Assembly (NCBI RefSeq): GCF_006937785.1 | Contig: NZ_SJEE01000022.1 | Span: 1 to 64,000 of the forward strand | Source of the DNA: Pseudanabaena sp. UWO311 | GTDB lineage: Bacteria > Cyanobacteriota > Cyanobacteriia > Pseudanabaenales > Pseudanabaenaceae | DNA: 64,000 nucleotides | Reading direction: 5' to 3' | Part shown: in pieces, positions 45,442 to 54,812 of the stretch | Layout of the letters: each line of letters starts with the position of its first letter | Position numbering within the stretch: the stretch's first letter is position 1 | Translations under genes and position numbers: made by a program | Notes under the pieces: generated by a model | What the model saw: the letters and a program-made list of their open reading frames with translations, nothing else | What the model was told of the DNA's origin: nothing | The model's database searches: none

Positions 45442-46696
45442 ATTGTTTCAGGTACTTCAATTCCCCAAAAGATTACTGCACAATTTTTTGGGGGATCGAG
45501 ATACTTCAAAGCAAAGGGTCTTAAAAATTTTAGTATTAGGACTATTGCTAAGTTTTGCTTGCGAGTTGGGGATTGTTGAAAAGGGAATTTCCAATCCTGT
45601 TATAAATTCTCAAGTTTTGAGCAAAGCCTTCCCGATTAATCAAATGACTACGCCACCTAAAGTCGTGTTTTTTGGCTCTAGCACAACTGTGGGACTATGG
45701 GCATCCAGAGGCGATCGCCGTTGGAGTACTTTACTTTCTCGCTATATGGGCTGGCAGGAGATCAATGAGAGTCTCTCTGGCTCCACTTTATCGAAGGCAT
45801 CTCGCGATGGCAAGCCTTTACGCACGACAGCGGCTGTGCAGCGTTGGCGTGAAGCGATCACACCGCGACATCCTGATTTAGTTGTGATGTTATACGGAGT
45901 CAATGATGCCTATTGGAAATTGCCCTTGGGCGATGAGGTTAACCCCAAACCAGCAACTTTTCGCGGCGATCTGGAAACTATGCTTACAGGTATGGCTCAA
46001 GTGTTGCGCCCTGATCGCTTAGTCGTTGTCACCCCACAGCCAAATCAAGCTACTCGCGATCGGCGATCGCCTTATGACCTTGCTCTAAAAGAAGGAGCTA
46101 ATAAGATTGGGGCTAATTTTATTGATGCAGGACAAGAAGCCTTTCCCATTGACGAGTTATCCAACTATTCCGCTGATGGACTGCACTTAAATAATCTTGG
46201 ACATGCTGCGTTGGCTTCCTATATAGCAGGAAAGCTTATCGATATAGGGGTTGTGACTCCTCCTCCCATGGCCAAAGGTGGGAATAACATACCCGAAGCC
46301 AGAGAAGCTTTATCTGGCGGATTTTTGCGGATTGACGTTGATCGCCCGCTATCTTTTGGAGTTATTCGATCTATTTCAGCGCGTTGGCTGACTTCTGGTC
46401 AAGCTAGATTCGCTCTCATGCGTCCCGATGGACGTGGCGGCTACGAGCTAATTTATCGCACACCTAAATTTGCTGTATCTAAGGACATTACCGAAACAAA
46501 AGTTCCGCGTTGGTGGGTTTTAGAAGGCGATCGCTTGGCGGTATGGACTGACGGAAATTGTCTGGGTTCGCAGTCTACTGAGACGACTGCAATTCATCAT
46601 TTAGCGATCGAAATAAAGCAAGACATGTCAATTTCAGATGTTAAGTCTAGTAGTATTCGTGCTGATGATCACAAGCTTGCTATATGGACTTCATAA
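45428..46696 (+). CDS. SGNH/GDSL hydrolase, membrane-anchored
   Basis: 422 residues with an anchor at about 31-48 (VLKILVLGLLLSFACELGI). SGNH blocks: FFGSSTTVG with Ser84/85, SLSGST near 115-120, GVND at 157-160 and DGLHLNNLGH with Asp250 and His253. Residues ~290-410 form an extra beta-rich domain. Likely removes or transfers acyl groups on a carbohydrate; its pairing with OpgC and overlap with the DUF3131 gene support a polysaccharide substrate (inference). Confidence 0.85.
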   Translation: MHLVKLFQVLQFPKRLLHNFLGDRDTSKQRVLKILVLGLLLSFACELGIVEKGISNPVINSQVLSKAFPINQMTTPPKVVFFGSSTTVGLWASRGDRRWSTLLSRYMGWQEINESLSGSTLSKASRDGKPLRTTAAVQRWREAITPRHPDLVVMLYGVNDAYWKLPLGDEVNPKPATFRGDLETMLTGMAQVLRPDRLVVVTPQPNQATRDRRSPYDLALKEGANKIGANFIDAGQEAFPIDELSNYSADGLHLNNLGHAALASYIAGKLIDIGVVTPPPMAKGGNNIPEAREALSGGFLRIDVDRPLSFGVIRSISARWLTSGQARFALMRPDGRGGYELIYRTPKFAVSKDITETKVPRWWVLEGDRLAVWTDGNCLGSQSTETTAIHHLAIEIKQDMSISDVKSSSIRADDHKLAIWTS

Positions 46697-46719
46697 AATG
46701 TTTTCCCTTTAATAAATCG

Positions 46720-47910
46720 ATGCGGCTTTCTAAACTACTAAAATCTACTTTTTTTACGCTCTACTTCTGGCTATTTATTAGTATTACAGAAGCATCATTA
46801 TTTGCACAAGAGCAGCAGCTTTATATTGAAAATATTGAAAAAATAAATTCTGACGAAAATCAAGAAAGTAAAACTCTCTTAAATAAGGATATTTATAATT
46901 TGCAGTTTGCCACTCTAAAAGAGATTGAAGACTTGAACAAAATAGCAGATAAAATATTAATCGTAAGCCCCAGCATGAAAATGTCAGATCGAAAGTCATT
47001 ACCTATCGAAGAGTTTATCGCATCACCCAAAAAAGAACTAGTAATGACGGATTATGCAGTACTTGAGAGCATGATTATCAATTACCAAACCGATGATGAT
47101 AAAAATGGTCAATATAATCAAATTATTGAACCAACTTGGAAATTGCGTTTTAAAGACGATACTGTTATCAGTTTTCAAACAGGATTTAATTCCTTTAACT
47201 TATCGAAAAAACGATCAATATATAATACCCCATTACAGTTTGGAATTGGGAAAAAATTAGGCTCTGTCAACCTTAATTTGCGTGCTGGAATCGACATTTA
47301 TGATCGCTTAGCAACAACAGCAAATATAGAAGTAAATGCGAGTATTCCTGTCTTAAATGGTGTAACCCTATTTGGCTTTTTTGAGCAAAGACCTTATAAA
47401 TCAAATGTAAACACGCTTGAGAATCAAATCAAAATTCGCAGATTTGGACCAAATATTTATTGGCAAATCGATCCAAATACAGCTTTGTTTTCTCTATATC
47501 GGTGGGGTGACTACAATGATGGTAATACCGATCAACAGTCTTTTAGCCGATTAGAACGTAAGTTTGGTCAGTTTGCGATCGCTGCCAATTTATTTACTTG
47601 GTTTTACGAACGAGAAGCTACGCCAAATACCTACTTTTCACCACGAGATTTTCTCGTATACACTGGTGAACTATCTTGGCAAGGAGATATATTTAATTTC
47701 TTAAACTGTCGATTAGCCATTAGTAGTGGAGAACAAAGGGTAGACGCTATTTTTTCTCCTGCAAGTAGCTATCAAGCGAAATGTGTAGTCAAAGTTTCTC
47801 CAAATATTGAGGCTGATTTAGGCTATGCCTTTAGTAATGTGCGTAAGTCTGATACAGGGGATAGTTCAAAAAACGAAACCATTTCTGGGCAGCTGCGAAT
47901 GAAATTCTAA
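46720..47910 (+). CDS. outer-membrane beta-barrel protein, BcsC-C-like (copy B)
   Basis: 396 residues from ATG 46720, which starts a good signal peptide (MRLSKLLKSTFFTLYF... cut near SLFAQ); the in-frame ATG 46684 lies inside the SGNH gene and is less likely. Paralogue of 40758-41939: the barrel halves share long stretches (ATTANIEVNA, KIRRFGPNxYWQIDP, NTYFSPRDFLVYTGELSWQGD), while the N-terminal 100 residues differ apart from the VMTDYAVLxSM block. It ends RMKF. Predicted export barrel of the polysaccharide system. Confidence 0.68.
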   Translation: MRLSKLLKSTFFTLYFWLFISITEASLFAQEQQLYIENIEKINSDENQESKTLLNKDIYNLQFATLKEIEDLNKIADKILIVSPSMKMSDRKSLPIEEFIASPKKELVMTDYAVLESMIINYQTDDDKNGQYNQIIEPTWKLRFKDDTVISFQTGFNSFNLSKKRSIYNTPLQFGIGKKLGSVNLNLRAGIDIYDRLATTANIEVNASIPVLNGVTLFGFFEQRPYKSNVNTLENQIKIRRFGPNIYWQIDPNTALFSLYRWGDYNDGNTDQQSFSRLERKFGQFAIAANLFTWFYEREATPNTYFSPRDFLVYTGELSWQGDIFNFLNCRLAISSGEQRVDAIFSPASSYQAKCVVKVSPNIEADLGYAFSNVRKSDTGDSSKNETISGQLRMKF

Positions 47911-48012
47911 TGATACTTTAATGATCTTTAGCCTTATGATTATAGTTAGCGACGCAATGCGACGTTTATCGATTTCTACCAAGTTCTTATGGGGTATTAC
48001 AGGAATTCAAAT

Positions 48013-49524
48013 ATGAATAACGATTTTGAGCCACCACCAAAAAAATGGGTCTTGCTAGCAACTTTTGGGGGAGTAGCCACCGCGATCGCAATTATTTTCG
48101 GGATGGAACAACTTTCCAGCAATCTTAAGCAGCCTTTACTGTCTTCATCAACAGCGATCGCGACACCAACCGAAAAAGCAACTCAGCCACCAACTCAGCC
48201 AGTAAGGCTGCCAACCCCAACCCCTACTTCTACTGCAAAGCCATTATCGGCGCAGGAAATTCAGGCGATCACGAAACTTGATAATGAATCTATGAAATTA
48301 GCTGGACAAGCCGTAGCTGTAGAACAACAAGAAATTAGTAATCCGCCATATATCGCGCCCAAAGTTGGTAAACTCACTGCCGAAGAAATGGCGACAGCTA
48401 AGCAAGCATGGCGTTATTTTGAAAAGAATTGGAATGAAGACACGGGCTTAGTCAATTCTGCTGATGGGTTTCCCGCAGTCACATTATGGGATCAGGCAGC
48501 AGCGATCGCAGCTTTGGTTAGCGCCAAGGAACTTGGCTTTGTGACTGAAGCAGACTTCGAGAAAAAGATGCGGCGCTCATTGCAAACTTTAGCTAAGTTA
48601 AAACTTTACAAAGGCGAATTACCCAATAAAGTCTATAACTCTAAAACCCTGATTCCTGTTAACTATGGAAAGTTAGATCAGTCAGAAGAAATTGGCTGGT
48701 CAGCTCTGGATATCGGGAGAATGGCGATCTGGCTGAAGATCGTTGCAACCAAATATCCAAGTCTCACTGAAGATGCGGAAGCAGTTTGGAAAAGCTGGAA
48801 AGTGGAGCGTCTCACCAAAGATGGACAGATGTACGGCACTAGTGTTGATAAGGGCAAGGAGTCTTATAACCAAGAAGGTCGATTGGGTTATGAAAACTAT
48901 GCTGCCTATGGGTTGAAACTCTGGGGTCTGGATGTATCTAAGGCAATTGATGCAAAATCTCAGGTAGCCTTTGTTGATCTCTATGGACAGGGGGTTCCCT
49001 ATGACAAGCGGGACTATAAGAACTCCGAGGCAAACAACTATGTTTTGAGTGAGCCCTTCATTCTTGATGGCATAGAAACTGGTTTTCAGTCATTACCCAA
49101 AGCCTATGCCGATCGCGTATTGGCTGCCCAAGAAGGGAGATATAAAGCCACTAAGATACTTACGGCTGTTACTGAAGATAATTTAGATCGTGCTCCCTAT
49201 TTTGTTTACAGCACTTTGTTTGTAAATGGGAGCGCATGGGCGACCATTACCGATACTCGCGAAACTCGCAATGATTTGCGCTTCTTGAGTGCTAAGGCTG
49301 CGATCGGCTGGCATGTGCTTTATGACAGCGCCTATACCCAAAAGCTATTTGGATTTGTGACCGCAAATCTCAAAGCCGATCTGGGCTGGTATAACGGTTT
49401 TTATGAGGCATTAGGTGAACCTAACAAGTCGCTGACAGCTAATAACAACGGTGTGATTTTAGAAAGTTTGCTCTATAAAAAAGTGGGACAACCGTTAAGT
49501 GTATGGGCAGGAATTTCTCCTTAA
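48013..49524 (+). CDS. DUF3131 protein, single domain with Pro/Thr-rich stalk
   Basis: 503 residues from ATG 48013, which has AGGA nine bases upstream (ATG 47989 is in frame but unsupported). Anchor at about 14-32 (WVLLATFGGVATAIAIIFG), a Thr/Pro-rich stalk to about 80, then one DUF3131 domain from about 125: AWRYFEKNWNEDTGLVNS, LPNKVYN, GWSALDIGRMAIW, QEGRLGYENYAAYGL, TEDNLDRAPYFVYSTLFVNG, NNNGVILESLLYKKVG. Overlaps the next gene by 22 bp. Confidence 0.85.
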   Translation: MNNDFEPPPKKWVLLATFGGVATAIAIIFGMEQLSSNLKQPLLSSSTAIATPTEKATQPPTQPVRLPTPTPTSTAKPLSAQEIQAITKLDNESMKLAGQAVAVEQQEISNPPYIAPKVGKLTAEEMATAKQAWRYFEKNWNEDTGLVNSADGFPAVTLWDQAAAIAALVSAKELGFVTEADFEKKMRRSLQTLAKLKLYKGELPNKVYNSKTLIPVNYGKLDQSEEIGWSALDIGRMAIWLKIVATKYPSLTEDAEAVWKSWKVERLTKDGQMYGTSVDKGKESYNQEGRLGYENYAAYGLKLWGLDVSKAIDAKSQVAFVDLYGQGVPYDKRDYKNSEANNYVLSEPFILDGIETGFQSLPKAYADRVLAAQEGRYKATKILTAVTEDNLDRAPYFVYSTLFVNGSAWATITDTRETRNDLRFLSAKAAIGWHVLYDSAYTQKLFGFVTANLKADLGWYNGFYEALGEPNKSLTANNNGVILESLLYKKVGQPLSVWAGISP

Positions 49525-52500
49525 GCATCTATCCACGCTGGGTCAGATTAGTATCAGGTTTCATTATTGGTGTGATGCTGGCGATTTTATGTTCGCAAGT
49601 TCAGATTGAGCTAGCGATCGCCCAAAATCAACGTAATCGCGATCGGACGATCCCTAGTAGTTCAGGTAACGCTTGTGCAGTTTTGCCAGCACTACTCAAT
49701 AGTGAAGAGAAGGAATATGCTAGAGCCGCTTGGCAATATTTTGCGAAGAACTATCAACCTGCCACAGGATTTGTGAATGCGACGGGAGGATATCCTTCGG
49801 GGACATTATGGGATTATGGAAATTACCTAGTTGCCTTAAATACAGCCCGTTGGCTGGACTTAATTTCTCAAAAAGAATTTGATGAAAAGTTCAATAAGTT
49901 CCTAGTAGGTTTAGGTTCACTTAAACTCTTTGATGGTACTTTGCCAAACAAGGTCTACAACTCAGCTAATGGTGCAATGGTAGATTATGGCAACAATCCG
50001 ACCCCACGTGGTATTGGTTGGTCAGCTTTAGATATTGGCAGAATTCTGGCAGCGTTTCATATTATTCGTACCTGTCATCCTAAGTATAATGACTGGATGA
50101 AGGGGATTTTGGGGAATTGGAAGCTGACACAATCGCTCCTAAACGATCAACTCTACGGAGCAACGATAACACCCGACGGCAAAACCATGCTAGTCCAAGA
50201 AGGAAGACTAGGCTATGAAGAATATGCCGTGCGCGGTTACGAACTATGGGGATTTAAAGCAGACAAAGCCAAATCCAATCATCCATTTAAATTTGTAGAT
50301 ATCTATGGCATCAAGATCCCTGTGGATTTACGTGACTTCCAAAGTACCAATGCTAATAATTATGTGGTCAGCGAGTCTTATATCCTTGATGGAATTGAGT
50401 TTGGATGGGATGCAGAACTAGCAGATTATGCGGGTAGAGTATTGGAAGTACAACGTCGTCGCTATTCCAATACGGGGCAGTTGACTGCCGTAACCGAAGA
50501 TAACCTTGATGCGCCGCCTTACTTTATTTACAATACGGTTTATTCCAATGGGGTAAACTTTGCGGCGATTACCGATGAGAATAAGCCGATCCCACAATTT
50601 CGCAGTATCAGTACTAAAGCTGCTTTTGGTTGGCACTATCTCTATCCCACCAATGCCTATGCGAAAAAGGTTTTTGATGCAGTCAAAGGGCTACGCAGTC
50701 AAAAAGGCGAAGGTTTTTATGCAGGTATCTATGAAGCCTCAAAAATTCCTAATAAGTCTTTAACAGGAAATACGAATGGGTTGATTTTAGAAATCCTTTA
50801 TTACAAAGCAAGAGGAAATCGTCCCATCGTCGATCGCGGAGATTTAAAACCAACTCCAGCCGCCACAGGTTCAGAGACAGGCGATAACGCTAATGCAACT
50901 GCGGCAGCAATACCAGAACCGATCGCGCCAGTTCCTGCGGAGTCCACACCTTGCCCTAAGCTGAACCAACCTCTGTCGATCTCTGAACGACGCTATGCTC
51001 TAGCTGCTTGGCAATATTTTCGCACTAATTCCCAAGCAACGGGTTTAATCAACGATCGCAGTGATTTTAAGGGCGTAACTCTCTGGGGATTGGGAGATTA
51101 CCTTGCGGCTCTGCGATCGGCAAGGGTCTTAGAGATCATTCCTCAAGATGAATTTGATCGCTATGTGAGGCAATTACTGGGAACGGTCAAGCAACTTCCC
51201 TTAGTTGGCGGCGAGCTACCTAACCGCGCTTACGATCCTTGGTCACTGCAACCTGTAGACTATGGAGGCAATCCAACCGATGGGACAGGCTGGTCGGCTG
51301 CCGATCTAGGTCGATTTCTATCGGCTTTGCATGGCTTAAAGTCCTGCTACCCTCAATACACTGATGCTGTCGATCGCACTTTACTAGATTGGTCATATTT
51401 GCGTGTAGTTCGCGATCGCGCTTTAGTTAGCGGCACTGTCACTAGAGATAATGCAGGTCGCAGCTTGGCTCGGGCACAACCTGAAACTCGTTTAGGCTAT
51501 AGCGAATATGCCGCCAGAGCATTTCAGTTATGGGGCTTTGATGTTGATCGTTCCGTAGTCGGAACTCAATATACCAAAGCCAATATCGAAGGCATGGAAG
51601 TACCTGTGCAACGAAATGATGCACCAAAATCAAAGGAGACAATTTATACGGTTAGTGAACCATTTTTGCTTTATGGCTTAGAATTTGGCTTTGATCCGCA
51701 GATGAGAGCTTTAGCTGAGCCGATTTTTAAAGCGCAAGCAGAACGCTATCGACGCACGAAGTTATTCACCGCAGCCAATACGGCGGCAATCAATACCCCT
51801 CCATTTGTTTTGCATAGCACGATCGTCGGTAATGGTCAGGGCTGGGCAAACCTCGATGATGAGGGTAAATCGGTAAAGAGCGATCGCCTCGTCAGTACAG
51901 GTGTAGCTTTTGCGATGTATGCGCTTTTTCCTGACGATCCCTATAGTCGAGAACTTTGGCAATCTGTTACCGATCTTTATAATCCGCAACTTGGATTTTA
52001 CGAGGGTTTTTACGAAAGCTCTGGCAATCGCGAAAACAATCAAACCGCCAATACCAATAGCTTGATTTTGCAAGCGATGCTCTATCGGGCGACCAATCGC
52101 CAGCCGCTTTTACGCCCTACGTCAAATAATTCTCCTTGGTGGCAAGCGATCGCCTCCGACGATATGAGCCGAGGATTACCAAACAGCAAAATTCCAACTG
52201 CAAAACTTGTTACCGATGGAACTAATACTTTCTGGGTATCACTAAATGTTGAAGTTGCAAGCATTCCAAAACCACCAGATATTCCTGCTGTCATCAAACA
52301 ACCCGTTCCTATAACCGTCAAACCAGTAGTTGATCCAGTTATACCGCCGCCGCTTAAAGCTCAACCGATCTCTTTATCTGACAGCGATGCGATCGCCGCA
52401 AGGCAAGCATGGAAATATTTTGAGAATAACTCCAATCCGCAGACAGGACTGGTCAATGCGGTTAATGGCTATGCATGGACAACACTTTGGGATCAAGGCA

Positions 52501-53516
52501 GTGCTTTACTCGGCTTACATGCTGCACAGCAGCTTGGCATAATTTCGCCAGAAATTTTTCAGCAGCGTCTTAATACGCTCCTTAACACCCTCGAAAAACT
52601 GTCATTGCCTAAACATGGCTTACCAAACAAAGCCTATAGCACTATCTCTGCTGCTATGTTTCAGCTCGACAATACCCCTGACCCTAATGGCATCAGCGGA
52701 TGGTCGGCTCTGGATACAGCGCGTTTTTTGGGTGCAATGCATATCATGCGGGTTCATCATCCTATCTATAGTGAGCGCATTAACAACATCGTCAAGCGTT
52801 GGCAATTAGCCAAATTAGTCAGAGATGGTTTACTTTATGGTGGACATCCCGACTCTAGCGATCGCCTGCAATATCTTCAAGAGGGACGACTCGGCTATGA
52901 GCAATATGCTGCAAGCTGTCTCAAACTTTGGGATATCGAAGCCAAGAATGCACTTAATAATCCTCCGATCAAAACTGTACAAGTCGATGGCATCAGTTTA
53001 GATACAGATCGACGCGATCTTCAAAGCTCAGGTGCAAGCAATCATCTCACTAATGATCCTTATGTCTTATGGGGCTTAGAAATTGGCTGGAATGAAATGG
53101 GTAAGCGCCAAGCCGAGACTCTATATCAACTGCAAAAGCAACGCTATGAACGAACCAAAATTGTTACCTGCATCAATGAAGATTCCATTAATCGACCGCC
53201 TTACTTCCTTTACTACAGTGCTTTTGTCAATGGACAACCTTGGCAAGCTATTGATAGCAAAGGCAATCCCCATCCTGAATTAAAATTTGCCAGCACCAAG
53301 GCAGCCTTTGGTTGGAGCGTTCTCAAAACTGATGACTATGCTATTAAGCTACGCGAAACTGTAAGTTTTCTAGCTGACAAAAATCTCGGTTATCTCTCTG
53401 GGAGGTATGAAGACCCTAACTTAGGAGTGAACAACATAGCGGATGTCAATACTAATGCGATCGTTTTAGAAAGCATATTGTTCAAGGCGAGAGGCAGGGT
53501 TCCACTTATTGTCTAA
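49503..53516 (+). CDS. triple-DUF3131 periplasmic protein
   Basis: 1337 residues. Signal peptide/anchor at about 13-40 (LVSGFIIGVMLAILC), then three DUF3131 domains at about 63-442, 490-870 and 955-1337, separated by Pro-rich linkers (IPKPPDIP..., VIPPPLKAQP). Domains 1 and 3 keep the family signature (TEDNLDAPPYF, NEDSINRPPYF; QEGRLGYE), whereas domain 2 has TAANTAAINTPPF and QPETRLGYSE in the same places, losing the Glu-Asp pair. A degenerate binding domain between two possibly active ones is the simplest reading. Overlaps the upstream DUF3131 gene by 22 bp. Confidence 0.85.
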   Translation: MGRNFSLSIYPRWVRLVSGFIIGVMLAILCSQVQIELAIAQNQRNRDRTIPSSSGNACAVLPALLNSEEKEYARAAWQYFAKNYQPATGFVNATGGYPSGTLWDYGNYLVALNTARWLDLISQKEFDEKFNKFLVGLGSLKLFDGTLPNKVYNSANGAMVDYGNNPTPRGIGWSALDIGRILAAFHIIRTCHPKYNDWMKGILGNWKLTQSLLNDQLYGATITPDGKTMLVQEGRLGYEEYAVRGYELWGFKADKAKSNHPFKFVDIYGIKIPVDLRDFQSTNANNYVVSESYILDGIEFGWDAELADYAGRVLEVQRRRYSNTGQLTAVTEDNLDAPPYFIYNTVYSNGVNFAAITDENKPIPQFRSISTKAAFGWHYLYPTNAYAKKVFDAVKGLRSQKGEGFYAGIYEASKIPNKSLTGNTNGLILEILYYKARGNRPIVDRGDLKPTPAATGSETGDNANATAAAIPEPIAPVPAESTPCPKLNQPLSISERRYALAAWQYFRTNSQATGLINDRSDFKGVTLWGLGDYLAALRSARVLEIIPQDEFDRYVRQLLGTVKQLPLVGGELPNRAYDPWSLQPVDYGGNPTDGTGWSAADLGRFLSALHGLKSCYPQYTDAVDRTLLDWSYLRVVRDRALVSGTVTRDNAGRSLARAQPETRLGYSEYAARAFQLWGFDVDRSVVGTQYTKANIEGMEVPVQRNDAPKSKETIYTVSEPFLLYGLEFGFDPQMRALAEPIFKAQAERYRRTKLFTAANTAAINTPPFVLHSTIVGNGQGWANLDDEGKSVKSDRLVSTGVAFAMYALFPDDPYSRELWQSVTDLYNPQLGFYEGFYESSGNRENNQTANTNSLILQAMLYRATNRQPLLRPTSNNSPWWQAIASDDMSRGLPNSKIPTAKLVTDGTNTFWVSLNVEVASIPKPPDIPAVIKQPVPITVKPVVDPVIPPPLKAQPISLSDSDAIAARQAWKYFENNSNPQTGLVNAVNGYAWTTLWDQGSALLGLHAAQQLGIISPEIFQQRLNTLLNTLEKLSLPKHGLPNKAYSTISAAMFQLDNTPDPNGISGWSALDTARFLGAMHIMRVHHPIYSERINNIVKRWQLAKLVRDGLLYGGHPDSSDRLQYLQEGRLGYEQYAASCLKLWDIEAKNALNNPPIKTVQVDGISLDTDRRDLQSSGASNHLTNDPYVLWGLEIGWNEMGKRQAETLYQLQKQRYERTKIVTCINEDSINRPPYFLYYSAFVNGQPWQAIDSKGNPHPELKFASTKAAFGWSVLKTDDYAIKLRETVSFLADKNLGYLSGRYEDPNLGVNNIADVNTNAIVLESILFKARGRVPLIV

Positions 53517-53599
53517 AAGTATTGGTTGAGAGTTCAATTTATTACTTCATGGTCAAAATTGCTTGATTTACTCTACTAATAAAGTTTTCAATAATCACT

Positions 53600-54748
53600 A
53601 TGTTTAAATCTTTTAAATTATCTCCAACCTTCCATAAAAAAAATCAGTCGCAAAATCGATTGATGAAACTATCCTTTCTCTTTAGTCCGATTTTGAGCCT
53701 ATTTCTATATGGAGTTAGTGATGCTGAGTCTAGACCTCATATTAACTCCTCTCCCAAGGAAGCAATCGAAGCTTTACCAACAGCTAAAGCTGCCATCAAG
53801 CCTCCTATTTTACTTGGTCTTTATCCCAGTGGTTATGTAGGAGAACAAAGCGTGATTAATCGTGAACTTCGTGAATTAGAGGAATGGGCAGGTAAAAAAC
53901 ATGCGATCGTGGGTATCTTTATGGACATTCAAGACGAAAATCCTGACTACAACATTGGTCATCGATTGGAACTCCTTCGAGAGAATGGCTATACTGCATT
54001 CATCAATCTCAAATCTACTTATAATGCTGCGGCGATCGCCAGAGGAGATTTAGATCAAGACATACGCAGAGTAGCAAATGCTGTTGCTGATTGGACAAAA
54101 AAAGGTGATGAACGGATGATGTTCATTGCTCCATTGCAAGAAATGAATATCAGTGGTGAAGCTTATAGCCTCGATCCTGAAAATTTCAAACTTGCTTATA
54201 AAAGATTTCAGCAAATTTTTGCGGAATTCGACATCCCTCCAAAATCTGTACTTTGGGTGTTTTCTCCCAATGGTTTTAGCAGAGTTCGCAATCACGACTT
54301 CGAGAACTATTATCCGAGTGATGCCCAAGTTGATATCGTCGGTTTTAGTGGTTATAACTGGGGATATTGTGAGAGCCCACTTAATCAAAGAAAACTCTGG
54401 GACAAACCTGAACATGTCTATGAGCCTTTTATCAAGAGAATGCAAAAGCTTGCCCCAAATAAACCAATTTTTATTACCCAAATTGCTTCTAGTAGCTACT
54501 CAAGCCCTAAAAATTCCAATAACATAGCCAAAGACAATTGGTTATATGACACTTACAAATATTTTGCTGCTTCTCAATCTGTACAAGCCATCATCTATTT
54601 CAATATCCAAAAAGAGTGTGATTGGGCTTTAAACTCTCAAAGTCAAAACACGACTAGAAACTATAGGGAAAGTGTCGCTGATAAAACATATGGATACATC
54701 GAGCCTCAAAATATGTCCCAATTTTTTCAATCGCTAATCAAGTTCTAG
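53600..54748 (+). CDS. GH26-like glycanase-fold protein, exported
   Basis: 382 residues with an N-terminal signal or anchor (about 21-43, LMKLSFLFSPILSLFLYGV). LLGLYPSGYVGE and HAIVGIFMDIQDENP, FIAPLQEMNISGE with Glu near residue 179 (acid/base position) and VDIVGFSGYNWGY fit a TIM-barrel of the GH26 mannanase/glycanase type. At the expected nucleophile position the sequence is PIFITQIASS, with Gln294 in place of Glu. If the alignment is right this protein may bind but not cut, or use another residue. Family assignment is tentative. Confidence 0.6.
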   Translation: MFKSFKLSPTFHKKNQSQNRLMKLSFLFSPILSLFLYGVSDAESRPHINSSPKEAIEALPTAKAAIKPPILLGLYPSGYVGEQSVINRELRELEEWAGKKHAIVGIFMDIQDENPDYNIGHRLELLRENGYTAFINLKSTYNAAAIARGDLDQDIRRVANAVADWTKKGDERMMFIAPLQEMNISGEAYSLDPENFKLAYKRFQQIFAEFDIPPKSVLWVFSPNGFSRVRNHDFENYYPSDAQVDIVGFSGYNWGYCESPLNQRKLWDKPEHVYEPFIKRMQKLAPNKPIFITQIASSSYSSPKNSNNIAKDNWLYDTYKYFAASQSVQAIIYFNIQKECDWALNSQSQNTTRNYRESVADKTYGYIEPQNMSQFFQSLIKF

Positions 54749-54812
54749 ATCCCTCCAATTTTTTACTTGTCAGATCTTTTTTAATTTTTTAATTACTAAA
54801 TGCAGGTAGTTT

